NCBI GenBank assembly: GCA_963747715.1 | Contig: CAVVGB010000007.1 | Coordinates: 176,169 to 240,168, forward strand | From: CAVVGB01 sp963747715 | GTDB lineage: Bacteria > Actinomycetota > Thermoleophilia > Gaiellales > Gaiellaceae | Length of the DNA: 64,000 nucleotides | Direction: 5' to 3' | Shown here: positions 7,745 through 16,078 of the stretch, piece after piece | Layout: each line of letters opens with the position of its first letter | How positions within the stretch are numbered: position 1 is the first letter of the stretch | Program-made: the position numbers and the translations under genes | The notes under the pieces: model-generated | Told to the model about the DNA's origin: nothing | Databases searched by the model: none | Seen by the model: the letters and a program-made list of their open reading frames with translations, nothing else

Positions 7745-8017
7745 CTACGATTGTGGGCTGCGCCGCGCCCACTCGTTCAGGTCGTACCAGTACGTGTCCT
7801 GCAGCGCCGCGGCGACCTTGGCGTCCGTGTGTGAGGGGTTGAACACGTTGTGGTCGAGGTCGGCGCAGATCGCGACGGCCTCGAGCGGGATGTCCGGAAT
7901 GTTCACGAGCACTTCGGCAGGAAGGCGAGCTTCACCCAGGGTGTAGTGCTTGAAGTGGAGGTCTGGCGCGATCTCGAGGAGCGTCGGCCAGTCCGGGCAG
8001 GTGCGGATGCTGGTCAC
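7745..8017 (-). CDS. Conserved hypothetical protein coupled to hemH, 90 aa
   Basis: The GTG start at 8017 overlaps the hemH TGA stop as GTGA, which implies translational coupling. The protein reads VTSIRTCPDWPTLLEIAPDL and carries a central DIPLEAVAICADLDHNVFNP segment. No family is recognised. Tight coupling suggests a role linked to heme synthesis, but this is only inferred from position. Confidence 0.6.
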   Translation of the reverse strand: MTSIRTCPDWPTLLEIAPDLHFKHYTLGEARLPAEVLVNIPDIPLEAVAICADLDHNVFNPSHTDAKVAAALQDTYWYDLNEWARRSPQS

Positions 8018-8894
8018 CGCGCCCCGATTCCGGTCGGTACGGCGAAGGCCCGCACGAGCGAGGCGAGAGCTTTGATGAAAGCTGGATCGTCGTTTAGAGA
8101 CGGCATGCGCTCGAACTCGATGCCGAGCTCGGCCGCTCGTTTTCGCGCCTCGACGTCGAGGTCCCAGAGGATCTCCAGGTGGTCGGAGACGAAACCGACC
8201 GGCGCGACCAGCACGTGCTCGACGCCGCGTCCTTTGAGGTCGTCGAGGTGCCTGAGGATGTCGGGGCCGAGCCACTTGCCGCCGGTCTTGGCTTTCGCTC
8301 TGAAAGGCGACTGACCATCTGCTCGAGACCGGCCCGCTCGGCGATCAGGCGCCCGCTCTCGCGAATCTGCGTTTCGTAGGGATCGCCCTCGAGCACGCGC
8401 TCCGGGAGGCTGTGCGCGGTAAAGACGACGTGCGCCTCCGTGCCGCGCAGGCGGTCTGCGACGACTTCAACGAACGGCTCCCAATTGGACCAGTCGTCGA
8501 TAAATTCGAGCTCGGCGCGGTCCGCGAGGGCTTCTTCCAGGCGCGCGCGGTAACCGCCGATGGAGAGCTTTGAGTAATGGGGCGCGAGGACGAGCCCGAT
8601 GATGCGCTCGGCGCCGCCAGCGAGCGCCTGCTCGACTGCGTCTGCGATCCGCGGCGTCCAGTGCTTCATCCCGACAAAGACGGGCAGCCATCGGAGCTCG
8701 TGCTCGAGCGCCGCGCGCTGGCGCTCGGTGATCTCGTTCAGCGGCGAGCCGCCGATGCCGCGGTAGCGCTCGATCAGATGCTGCAGCACGCCGGGCGGGG
8801 ACGAGCGCCCGCCGCGGATGTCCTCGAGGTAGGCGGGAACGTCCTCGAGGCGCGAGGGACTGCCGTACGCCATCAAGACGATCGCGGTCTTCAC
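8014..8894 (-). CDS. hemH: Ferrochelatase, frameshifted
   Basis: It inserts iron into the porphyrin ring in the late heme pathway. The N-terminal part shows VKTAIVLMAYGSPSRLEDV, YRGIGGSPLNEIT, LAPHYSKLSIGGY and FTAHSLPERV. The C-terminal part shows KWLGPDILRHLDDLKGRG and VAPVGFVSDHLEILWDLD. The two are in different frames: around 8290-8310 the expected WSVAFQS...KTGG is split by what look like two single-base insertions. Total length (881 nt) also fits two extra bases. GTG 8894 is the only sensible start. Confidence 0.88.
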
Positions 8895-9093
8895 CCCGGG
8901 ATCGTAGTCTCGGCCTTGAAGGTCAGATCGGGGTAGGGCGGTTGGGAGTAGTACGAACGAGGACGGGTATGATTGATGAACCGGGTGCGCCCCCTTTGGC
9001 GCTTCTCCTTCCTCCGCCGCTCCTTGCCTAGGTCTAGCGGCGCTTGAGAGGTCTCCGTTTCCCGGACAGGTCGTCAACGGGAAAGGGGACGCA

Positions 9094-9423
9094 ATGTCCC
9101 AGTCGCTTCGTCCGCTCGTGCGGAACCGACTCCTCTTTCGAGAGGTCAATGAACGTGTGCGCGACGCCCTTGCAATGCACGAGGGCCCGCTCGAGTTTCT
9201 CTGTGAATGCGGCGACAGCGGCTGTGTTGACACGGTGCTGCTCGATGTGCCGGCGTACGAGCGGGTTCGCGCACATTCGAGCCTCTTCCTAGTCGCCTCC
9301 GGACACGAGAACCCCGAAGTCGACCGCGTGGTCGACCAAGGTTTCGGTTACCTACTCGTCGAAAAGACGACGGAGGTGGGCCGCGTCGTCGCTTCCGACC
9401 CTCGCACGCGCGGTGAGCAATGA
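9094..9423 (+). CDS. Cys-motif (FLCECGDSGC) small protein, first of a tandem pair
   Basis: The 109-aa protein has a VNERVRDAL helix, then EFLCECGDSGCVDTV, a three-cysteine CxCxxxxC cluster, then a C-terminal part ending VVASDPRTRGEQ. The next gene repeats the same layout, so they are paralogues. The cysteines could bind metal or act in redox. ATG 9094 follows a GAAAGGGGA ribosome site. A TTTCCCG/CGGGAAA hairpin (9058-9084) overlaps that site. No function is known to me. Confidence 0.75.
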   Translation: MSQSLRPLVRNRLLFREVNERVRDALAMHEGPLEFLCECGDSGCVDTVLLDVPAYERVRAHSSLFLVASGHENPEVDRVVDQGFGYLLVEKTTEVGRVVASDPRTRGEQ

Positions 9424-9713
9424 GCCGCGAAGATCGGCAGCGAGGGAACCAGGAAGAATTTCGCTATGCAAACGAGCGGCTTGGGCGAAGCATCGACTCC
9501 GTCGTTGCGAGAGACCATCGCCACGTCGCTTTCTTCTGCGAGTGTGCTGACGGAGACTGCCTGGGTCGGCTCCGCGCGACGCTCGATGAGTTCGAGGAGG
9601 CACACGTGACTTCCAATCACTACTTCATCCTGCCTGACCATCTCAAGATGCGCGGCGAAGAAGCCGTCGAGGAGAACGGTCGCTACGAGGTTGTGATCAA
9701 AGAGGCTGCTTAG
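9420..9713 (+). CDS. Cys-motif (FFCECADGDC) small protein, second of a tandem pair
   Basis: The ATG overlaps the previous stop (ATGA at 9420-9423), so the pair is translationally coupled. The sequence YANERLGRSIDS, then VAFFCECADGDCLGRL, then HVTSNHYFILPDHLKM parallels the first copy (NERV...FLCECGDSGC). The C-terminus (GRYEVVIKEA) resembles the partner's FGYLLVEKT. It is a conserved but unassigned small protein; a hetero-pair is a reasonable guess. Confidence 0.75.
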   Translation: MSREDRQRGNQEEFRYANERLGRSIDSVVARDHRHVAFFCECADGDCLGRLRATLDEFEEAHVTSNHYFILPDHLKMRGEEAVEENGRYEVVIKEAA

Positions 9714-9738
9714 AGGAGCGCCGCGCCGCGCTCGCGCA

Positions 9739-10773
9739 TCAAGCCGCTACCTCGACCGCCGTTCGCTCGTGCACGAGCTCGACGAGGCGGCGCAGCACCG
9801 CCGGGTCCGTGTCCGGCAGCACGCCGTGCCCCAGGTTGAAGATGTGCCCGGGTCGGCCCCCAACCGCGGCCAGGATCCTCTCGGTCTCGCTTTCCACCCG
9901 CTCCCACGGCCCGAGCACCAGCGCCGGGTCGAGGTTTCCCTGCACGCCCTTCTCCGGCCCCACGATCTCCCAGCCGCGCTCGATCGGAACCCGCCAGTCG
10001 AGGCCGATGACGTCGCCGCCCACCGCCGCCATGTCGGCGAGCAGATGCGCCGTCCCGGTGCCGAAGTGGATCGTCGGCACCTCGACCGCATCCAGGACCC
10101 GCGCCGAGTACGGCGCGACGAACTCGCGGTAGTCCTCCACCGACAGCGCTCCGACCCACGAGTCGAAGAGCTGGACGACGTCGGCGCCCGCCGCCACCTT
10201 CGCCCGCAAGTAGAGCGCGAACGTGTCGGCCAGCTTCGACATCAACGCGTGCCACACGGCCGGCGACCCGTACATGCAGCGCTTCGTGCGCAGGAACTCG
10301 CGCGTCGGCTTGCCCTCGATGAGGTAGCCGGCCACCGTGAACGGCCCACCGGCGAAGCCGATCACCGCCTGCTCGGCCGGAAGCACGGAGCGCACGAGAC
10401 GCACCGCTTCGAGCACGAACGGCACCGCCTCCTCCGGCTCGGGCACGCGCAGCCGCTCGACGTCGGCGAGCGACTCGATCGGCTCGGCGATCACCGGGCC
10501 GACGTTCTCCACGAGCTCGACGTCCACACCCATGCCGAGCGCCGGGAGCATGATGTCCGCGAACATCACGGCCGCATCGACGCCGTGCGCGCGCACGGGC
10601 TGCAGCGTTACCTCGGCGCAGAGCTCCGGCTGCCGGCAGACCTCGAAGAGGTCGAAGCGCTTGCGCAGCTCGCGGTACTCGGGCAGAGAGCGCCCGGCCT
10701 GGCGCATGAACCAGACGGGCGTCCGCTCGACCGGCTCGAGTCTGCAGGCACGCGTAAGCAGAGGGTCGGCCAC
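9739..10773 (-). CDS. hemE: Uroporphyrinogen decarboxylase
   Basis: It decarboxylates four acetate side chains of uroporphyrinogen III to give coproporphyrinogen III. Family signatures are present: WFMRQAGRSLPEYRE near residue 22, FADIMLP, IGFAGGPFTVAGYLIEG, LFDSWVGALS, IHFGTGT and HIFNLGHGVLPDTDP. At 344 aa it is full length and undamaged. It lies on the same strand as hemH, about 0.85 kb away, separated by the Cys-motif pair. Confidence 0.96.
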   Translation of the reverse strand: MADPLLTRACRLEPVERTPVWFMRQAGRSLPEYRELRKRFDLFEVCRQPELCAEVTLQPVRAHGVDAAVMFADIMLPALGMGVDVELVENVGPVIAEPIESLADVERLRVPEPEEAVPFVLEAVRLVRSVLPAEQAVIGFAGGPFTVAGYLIEGKPTREFLRTKRCMYGSPAVWHALMSKLADTFALYLRAKVAAGADVVQLFDSWVGALSVEDYREFVAPYSARVLDAVEVPTIHFGTGTAHLLADMAAVGGDVIGLDWRVPIERGWEIVGPEKGVQGNLDPALVLGPWERVESETERILAAVGGRPGHIFNLGHGVLPDTDPAVLRRLVELVHERTAVEVAA

Positions 10774-10811
10774 GCGCCTAGCGTAGCCCGCCGACCGAGA
10801 ACCGAGCCGGT

Positions 10812-11357
10812 CTAGCCGCCGAGGATCAGCGCGAGGTGGGCGCCCTGGAGGTCGCCCTTGCTCATGCCGTCGAGGGGAACCACGCGCTTGATCTTCATGT
10901 CCGTGCCCAGGCGCTCGGCTTCGCGCTCGTAACCCGGCCGGAACATGACGACCGACTGCGCGAAGTCGCTCCTCGGGGCGTTCGTGCTGCCTGAGATCAA
11001 GTACCCGCGCGCGCGAACGTTGTCCGCCAGGATGGCCGCCGCGCCCGCGATTCCGTTGCCGTTCAGGACGATGACGGCGGTCTCACCACGGGGCAGCATC
11101 GGCTTGGCGGGCTTGGACGCTTCGCTCTTCTTCGTCTCGGAAGCAGAAGTGCTCGGCTCGGCCGCCGGCTGCACTGCCGCGGGCGCCTGGGGCAGTGCGC
11201 TCTCGGCCGCGCGGTTCACCTCGCCGGCGAAGAACCTCGTCGAGAACGCGACCGCGATGAGGACGAGGATGAAGAGCTCGACCGTGGCGATGGCCGCCGC
11301 CACGATGGCGGCGGCGCGCCACGGCTGGGTAGAAGGGAGGGGGGTGGAATGTTCCAC
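10812..11357 (-). CDS. Membrane-anchored LytR C-terminal (LytR_C) domain protein
   Basis: A short cytoplasmic start (VEHSTPLPSTQPW) leads to one transmembrane helix (IVAAAIATVELFILVLIAVAF). A Pro/Ala/Lys-rich linker follows, then a LytR_C-type domain with VIVLNGNGIAGAAA, RARGYLISGSTNA and SVVMFRPGYEREAERLG. LytR_C domains occur in cell-envelope proteins of actinobacteria and are presumed to act outside the membrane. GTG 11357 is chosen; it lies 8 bases past the epimerase stop, so the two genes form an operon. Confidence 0.75.
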   Translation of the reverse strand: MEHSTPLPSTQPWRAAAIVAAAIATVELFILVLIAVAFSTRFFAGEVNRAAESALPQAPAAVQPAAEPSTSASETKKSEASKPAKPMLPRGETAVIVLNGNGIAGAAAILADNVRARGYLISGSTNAPRSDFAQSVVMFRPGYEREAERLGTDMKIKRVVPLDGMSKGDLQGAHLALILGG

Positions 11358-11365
11358 GGGCGCCC

Positions 11366-12307
11366 CTAGTTCGCTTCGGCCCCGCCCACTCCTTCCGCCG
11401 CCCGCACGAATTCCCACGTGGCCCCCAGGCCCTCTGCCAGCGGCGTTGCCGCCTTGAACCCGAGCTCCCGCTCGGCCCTCGCCGTGTCGAGCACGCTCCG
11501 CTGGAGCTCTCCCGGCCGCGGCGGGTCGAACACGGGCTCCACCTGGACCCCGCTCACCTCGATGCAGGCCTCGAGCAGGGTGAGCACGGAGGTCGCCACG
11601 CCGGTCCCGACGTTGAAGACACCCGCGCGCCCGGCGCCGGCGAGGGTGGCGGCCACGACGTCGCCGACGTACACGTAGTCCCGCTCCTGGCTCCCGTCGC
11701 CGAAGACGTGCGGCGCCTCGCCGCGCGCCAGGCGGCCGAGGAAGATCGCGACGACGCCGGCTTCCCCGTGCGGATCCTGGCGCGGCCCGTAGACGTTGCC
11801 GTAGCGCAACGCGACGTGCCCGGTCGCGTGCAGCCGGTTGTAGACAGCGAGGTACTCCTCGCCCGTGAGCTTGGACGCCCCGTACGGCGCGAGCGGTTGG
11901 CGCGGCGCATCCTCGGGCGCCGGGTCCCGGCATTCGCCGTAGATTGCGCCCCCCGTCGAGGCGAACACGATCTGCGCCCCGTGTGCCCGCGCCGCCTCGA
12001 GAATCTGGAGCGTGCCGCCCGCGTTCACACCGAAATCGAGCACCGGATCCTCGACCGACACGCGCACGTCCGCCTGCGCTGCGAGGTGAAAGCACACCTC
12101 CGGTCGGAAGTCGTCGAACACCGCCACCACCGCGTCTCTGTCGCGAACGTCGACGACCGCGAGGCGGACGTCCTCGTTCATGTTCTCCTTGCGACCCTTC
12201 GAGAGGTCGTCGACGACGAGGACCTCGTCCCCGCGGGCGACGAGGGCGTCGGCGACGTGCGAGCCGATGAAACCGGCCCCGCCTGTCACGATCGCCCGCA
12301 CGGCCAA
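11366..12307 (-). CDS. NAD-dependent UDP-glucose 4-epimerase-like sugar epimerase
   Basis: An extended short-chain dehydrogenase: the NAD-binding GGAGFIGSH is at the N-terminus, HLAAQADVRVSVEDP follows, the catalytic Ser-Thr region is FASTGGAIYG, and YGASK is the Tyr-Lys pair. LRYGNVYGPRQDPHGEAGVVAIF is typical of GalE-like enzymes acting on nucleotide sugars for envelope glycans. The exact substrate is not decidable. It is 313 aa and intact, divergent from tmk with a 21-base gap. Confidence 0.88.
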   Translation of the reverse strand: MAVRAIVTGGAGFIGSHVADALVARGDEVLVVDDLSKGRKENMNEDVRLAVVDVRDRDAVVAVFDDFRPEVCFHLAAQADVRVSVEDPVLDFGVNAGGTLQILEAARAHGAQIVFASTGGAIYGECRDPAPEDAPRQPLAPYGASKLTGEEYLAVYNRLHATGHVALRYGNVYGPRQDPHGEAGVVAIFLGRLARGEAPHVFGDGSQERDYVYVGDVVAATLAGAGRAGVFNVGTGVATSVLTLLEACIEVSGVQVEPVFDPPRPGELQRSVLDTARAERELGFKAATPLAEGLGATWEFVRAAEGVGGAEAN

Positions 12308-12328
12308 CTATCCTAGGGTGCCCGGCGC

Positions 12329-12925
12329 ATGTTCATCACCTTCGAAGGGGTCGACGGCTCCGGCAAGACGACCCAGGCCAGGCTCCTCGCCGAGGCGTTG
12401 CGCGCGGAGGGTCGCGACGTCGTCGACACCCGCGAGCCGGGCGGAACTCCCCTCGGGGAAAGGGTGCGCGAGCTCCTTCTGGCGGGGGAGCGGGTCGCAC
12501 CGTGGGCCGAGACGGCGCTCTTCGCCGCTGCCCGCGCGCAGCTGGTCGACGAGGTGATCAGGCCCGCGCTCGAGCGCGGCGCGGATGTCGTCTGCGACCG
12601 CTACATCGACTCCTCGCTCGCCTATCAGGGGCTCGCGCGCGGCCTCGGGGTGGAGCGCGTGCTCGAGCTCAACCTGCTCGCGACCGGCGGGCTCCTCCCC
12701 GACCGCACCTTTCTCCTGCTCCTTCCGCTCGAGGAGGCGCTCAAGCGCCACGACGAGGAGCCGGACCGGATCGAGCGCGAGGGCGCGCAGTTCGCGGCGC
12801 ACGTCGATCGCGCCTATCGCGAGCTCGCCGAGATCTTCGCCCAACGTATCGTTGCCGTCGACGGGACGAAGAAGCCCAAGGACCTTGCCGAGACGATCCG
12901 TGGACAGCTTCGAGACCTTTCCTGA
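12329..12925 (+). CDS. tmk: Thymidylate kinase
   Basis: It phosphorylates dTMP to dTDP. It has the P-loop GVDGSGKT (residues 8-15), the DTREPGGTPLGERVRELLL dTMP-binding segment, the VCDRYIDSSLAYQG (DRY) motif and a LID region with Arg residues (RHDEEPDRIERE). Length 198 aa is normal. It overlaps holB by 26 bases; the tmk-holB-PSP1 order is a conserved bacterial arrangement, which supports all three calls. Confidence 0.96.
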   Translation: MFITFEGVDGSGKTTQARLLAEALRAEGRDVVDTREPGGTPLGERVRELLLAGERVAPWAETALFAAARAQLVDEVIRPALERGADVVCDRYIDSSLAYQGLARGLGVERVLELNLLATGGLLPDRTFLLLLPLEEALKRHDEEPDRIEREGAQFAAHVDRAYRELAEIFAQRIVAVDGTKKPKDLAETIRGQLRDLS

Positions 12926-13970
12926 GCAGGAGGAGGCGAAGGCGCTCCTGCGGGCGGCGCTCGCCGAGGGCCCCGCGCACGCGTACCTCTTCCACGGCCC
13001 GCGCGGCGTCGGCAAGCGGCGGGCCGCGCTCGCCTTTGCCGGGGAGCTGCTCGGCGAGGCCGACCGGGTCACGCGCCGCGCGCATCCGGACCTCTACGTC
13101 CTCGAGCCGCTCGGCGACCAGATCCGGATCGATCCCATCCGTGCGCTCCGGCGCGACCTGCACATGCGACCGTTCGAGGCCGACCGGCGCGTCTACCTCG
13201 TGTTCGGTGCCGACCTCCTGAACGAGGACGCTGCCGATGCCCTCCTCAAGGATCTGGAGGAGCCACCGCCGTACGCGGTGATCGTGCTCGTCGCCGACGA
13301 TCTCGGGCCGCTCGCGCCCACCATTCGCTCGCGCTGCCAGCACGTCCCGTTCCGCCGTCTGTCGCAACCCGCGATCAAAGCGCACCTCTCGGCTCGCGGC
13401 GTTTCGGGAGACCGGTTGGAAGCGCTCGCGCGCGTGGCGGGCGGCAGGCTCGACCGCGCCGAGCGCCTGCTCGATCCCGACGCCGAGGACCGTCGAGCCA
13501 AGGTCATCGCGCTCGCGCGCACCGTGTATCTCGCGCCCGAGTTCGACCCGTCCGCGGCTGCGCAGGTCGTGACCCAGCTCGCGCAGGCCCGCGGCGCGCA
13601 GGCGCGGATCGAAGCCGAGGAGGCGGAGAACGAAGGAGAGACGGCGCGGGAGCAGGAGCAGCGCTTGCGCCGCGCGGCCCGCGGCGCAGAGCGCGACGAG
13701 ATCCTCGAGACGCTCGACGTGCTGTCGGGCTGGTATCGCGACCTCATGGTGATCGGTCAGGGCGCCGACGGCGCCGTGTTAAACTCAGACCGCCTCGCGG
13801 AGCTGTCCGAGGACGGCAACGAGAGGTCCGTCCAGGCCGAGCGGGCCGCGGAAACGGTTCGCGACGTCTGGCGGTCGTTCGAGTTCAACGTCCAATCCGG
13901 CCTCGCACTCGAGGCGCTGTTCGTGAGGCTCCGTCGCGAGCTCTCGTCGGTTTCTCAGGCAGGCCGTTAA
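12900..13970 (+). CDS. holB: DNA polymerase III delta-prime subunit
   Basis: Clamp-loader subunit of the replicative polymerase. The N-terminal AAA+ module shows AYLFHGPRGVGKRRAAL (P-loop), EDAADALLKDLEEPPPYAV and TIRSRCQHVPFRRLS (the SRC motif). A helical C-terminal part of about 190 residues follows. GTG 12900 inside the tmk 3' end is the only start that keeps the N-terminal helix (VDSFETFPEQEEAKALLR). Length is 356 aa. Confidence 0.92.
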   Translation: MDSFETFPEQEEAKALLRAALAEGPAHAYLFHGPRGVGKRRAALAFAGELLGEADRVTRRAHPDLYVLEPLGDQIRIDPIRALRRDLHMRPFEADRRVYLVFGADLLNEDAADALLKDLEEPPPYAVIVLVADDLGPLAPTIRSRCQHVPFRRLSQPAIKAHLSARGVSGDRLEALARVAGGRLDRAERLLDPDAEDRRAKVIALARTVYLAPEFDPSAAAQVVTQLAQARGAQARIEAEEAENEGETAREQEQRLRRAARGAERDEILETLDVLSGWYRDLMVIGQGADGAVLNSDRLAELSEDGNERSVQAERAAETVRDVWRSFEFNVQSGLALEALFVRLRRELSSVSQAGR

Positions 13971-13980
13971 GAAGGAACAT

Positions 13981-14778
13981 ATGGCAGTAGCGGTCGGCGT
14001 CGTCTTCTCACGCGGCGGGAAGGTGTATTCCTTCGACCCCGGCGGGTTGGACCTCGCGTGGAACGAGAAGGTCGTGTGCCAGACCTCCCGTGGACAGGAG
14101 TTCGGCCGCGTCGTCAAGGCGAATCACGAGCTCCCGGACGAGGGGCTGACGCTCAAGAAGGTCGTGCGGCGCGCGACCGAGACCGACGAGGAGACCGACC
14201 GCGAGAACCGTGCCGAGGCCAAGCGGGCGATGCTCATCTTTCGCGAGGTGAGGCGCGCGCAGGGAATCGACCTGAAGCCCGTCGCCGCCGAGCTCGTGTT
14301 CGACGGCTCGCGGATCGTCTTCTCCTACCAGGCGCAAGGCCGGCCCGACCTGACCGGCGTCCAGGACGAGCTCAGGCGGCGCTTGCAGCGCCGCGTCGAG
14401 CTGCGTTCCGTCGGCCCGCGCGAGTGCGCGCGCCTGTGCGGCGACCACGGGCTCTGCGGCACGAAGCACTGCTGCCGGCGGTTCCCGTCCCACGAGAAGC
14501 CGATCACGCTCCGGATGGCCAAGGACCAGGACCTGCCGATGGGGTCCGGCCGCATCACCGGCCTCTGCGGCCGGCTGCGCTGCTGTCTCGCCTTCGAGCA
14601 TCCGCTCTACAAGAGCTTCAGGGATCGGGCGCCGCGGGTAGGGGCTCAGGTCGAGACGCCGCAGGGCGTCGGGCTCGTCACGGGGTACGAGGTGCTCGAG
14701 GACGCCTGCACCGTCGAGCTGGACGGATCCTCCGTCCAGATCCGCATCGACGAGTGCCGCGAGCTGGCTGAAACCTAG
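13981..14778 (+). CDS. ricT: PSP1 domain protein (RicT/YaaT-like)
   Basis: The 265-aa protein carries the PSP1 C-terminal core and its cysteine cluster: CARLCGDHGLCGTKHCCRRF and ITGLCGRLRCCLAFEH. In Bacillus, RicT/YaaT is part of a complex with Fe-S clusters that affects RNA processing and sporulation, and the gene follows holB there too. ATG 13981 lies 10 bases after holB behind an AAGGA site. The symbol follows that synteny and is moderately sure. Confidence 0.88.
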   Translation: MAVAVGVVFSRGGKVYSFDPGGLDLAWNEKVVCQTSRGQEFGRVVKANHELPDEGLTLKKVVRRATETDEETDRENRAEAKRAMLIFREVRRAQGIDLKPVAAELVFDGSRIVFSYQAQGRPDLTGVQDELRRRLQRRVELRSVGPRECARLCGDHGLCGTKHCCRRFPSHEKPITLRMAKDQDLPMGSGRITGLCGRLRCCLAFEHPLYKSFRDRAPRVGAQVETPQGVGLVTGYEVLEDACTVELDGSSVQIRIDECRELAET

Positions 14779-14784
14779 GAAAGA

Positions 14785-14832
14785 GGCGGCTCAGCCCCTC
14801 CATCGGGGGTGGTGGCGGGTACCGGAGCCGCC
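14785..14832 (+). terminator. Nested hairpin between ricT and the sigma-factor gene
   Basis: ggcggctc (14785-14792) pairs with gagccgcc (14825-14832), enclosing a smaller cccc...gggg hairpin. No clear T-run follows. It could end the tmk-holB-ricT transcript or structure the sigma-factor leader. Confidence 0.4.
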
Positions 14833-14844
14833 CAGACTCCGACA

Positions 14845-15846
14845 ATGGCTGCCGCCCCCGAGCACGGCCGCGCCACGCAGGTCGAGCCGCTCGCGACGCG
14901 GGCCGGTTCGCTGGCCGTCGCCGATCTCTTCGAGGAGTACTCCCGCCGGGTCTACGCCCATTGCCTCAAGCGCCTGCGCTCGCGCGAGGAGGCCGAGGAC
15001 GCGGTGCAGGCGACGTACCTGAGCGCCTGCCGGCATCTCATGCGCGGGTTCGAGCCGCAGGCGGCGCAAGCGTGGCTCCTCAAGGTGGCCGAGAACGAAT
15101 GCATTTCGCGGCTGCGCTCCGAGTCCCGCCGGGCCCGCCTCCAGTCCGGTCACGACGTCGAGATGATCGAGGAGACGATCGCGGCCCCGGAGCGCGCGCC
15201 CGACGAGCTCTTTGGAATCGAACAGGCGCTCGCGACGCTCCCCGAGCAACAACGGCGCGCGATCCTCCTGCGCGAGTGGCAGGGACTCTCCTATCGCGAG
15301 GTAGCAGCCGAGCTCGATCTCTCCCAGTCGGCGGTCGAGGCGCTGATCTTCCGCGCACGGCGTTCGCTGGCCGAAGCGCTCGAGAAGCTCGACGTCCGCC
15401 CGACGCCGAAGCGCCGTCGCTTCTTCCACGCCTTCGACGTCAGCGCGATGGTCGCGGGCCTCAAGGCTTCGCTCTCGGCCAATGTGGCGACGAGCGTCGC
15501 AGTCGCCGTGTCCGCGGCAACGATCGTCTCGGGGCCGCTCGACCGCCCGGTCGTACGCTCGTCCGTCGAGACGACGGCGTCTGCCGAAGTCGCGCCGGCA
15601 CGTGCTCCGCATGCAGGTGCGAAGCGACCGCTGCCGTTGCGCTCTGCACACGCAGCTCCGGCGAAGCAGAAGGGCGCCAAGGGCGGAAAGGCATTCGGCC
15701 ACAGCCGCGGTCACGCAAACGGCAAGGCCAAGGGGCACGGCATGGCCGGCGGCAAGGCGCACGGGAAGTCGTCGGCGGGAGCGCCTACGCACGCGAACGC
15801 GCACGCCCAAAGCGGCGGCAACGGCGCCGGCAAGAGCCACAAGTAG
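14845..15846 (+). CDS. ECF-type sigma-70 factor with hydrophobic segment and His/Gly/Lys-rich tail
   Basis: Sigma region 2 is visible as DLFEEYSRRVYAHCLKRLRS...AEDAVQATYLSACRH, and region 4 as LATLPEQQRRAILLREWQGLSYREVAAELDLSQ...RARRSLAEAL. After about residue 200 comes a moderately hydrophobic stretch (ASLSANVATSVAVAVSAATIV). The final ~100 residues are rich in His, Gly, Lys and Ala (GHSRGHANGKAKGHGMAGG). No anti-sigma gene is adjacent, so the extension may regulate it. ATG 14845 is preferred over the GTGs at 14809/14812, which sit inside the hairpin. Confidence 0.85.
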   Translation: MAAAPEHGRATQVEPLATRAGSLAVADLFEEYSRRVYAHCLKRLRSREEAEDAVQATYLSACRHLMRGFEPQAAQAWLLKVAENECISRLRSESRRARLQSGHDVEMIEETIAAPERAPDELFGIEQALATLPEQQRRAILLREWQGLSYREVAAELDLSQSAVEALIFRARRSLAEALEKLDVRPTPKRRRFFHAFDVSAMVAGLKASLSANVATSVAVAVSAATIVSGPLDRPVVRSSVETTASAEVAPARAPHAGAKRPLPLRSAHAAPAKQKGAKGGKAFGHSRGHANGKAKGHGMAGGKAHGKSSAGAPTHANAHAQSGGNGAGKSHK

Positions 15847-15870
15847 AGCGGGCTATACTCGGTTGGCAGC

Positions 15871-15943
15871 GCCGACGTAGCTCAGCTGGTAGAGCACTTC
15901 ACTCGTAATGAAGGGGTCCCCGGTTCGAGTCCGGGCGTCGGCT
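15871..15943 (+). tRNA. tRNA-Thr (anticodon CGT)
   Basis: Seven-base acceptor stem GCCGACG pairs with CGTCGGC. The D arm holds AGCTCAGCTGGTAGAGC. The anticodon stem CTTCA/TGAAG encloses loop CTCGTAA with anticodon CGT at 15904-15906. The T arm is CCCCGGTTCGAGTCCGGG; CCA is not encoded. Its 3' half is duplicated exactly at 20133-20176. Confidence 0.96.
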
Positions 15944-15945
15944 CT
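15902..15945 (+). repeat. tRNA-Thr 3' half, first copy of a 44-bp direct repeat (candidate attachment site)
   Basis: Bases from the anticodon loop through two bases past the tRNA end are identical to 20133-20176. Integrases commonly recombine into tRNA 3' ends and leave such duplications, so this is the candidate tRNA-proximal attachment site. Confidence 0.7.
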
Positions 15946-16078
15946 AGCTGTTTGCAGGACTTTCGCGGTCACACCGACGAATGCGTCTCCGTCCAGGCGA
16001 ACACCCTGCGAACGGCTCAAGTTTCCAGCCTGCCCGGCCTCACTCAGGCCATCACCACCGACCCGCCGGTTCCGTTTC

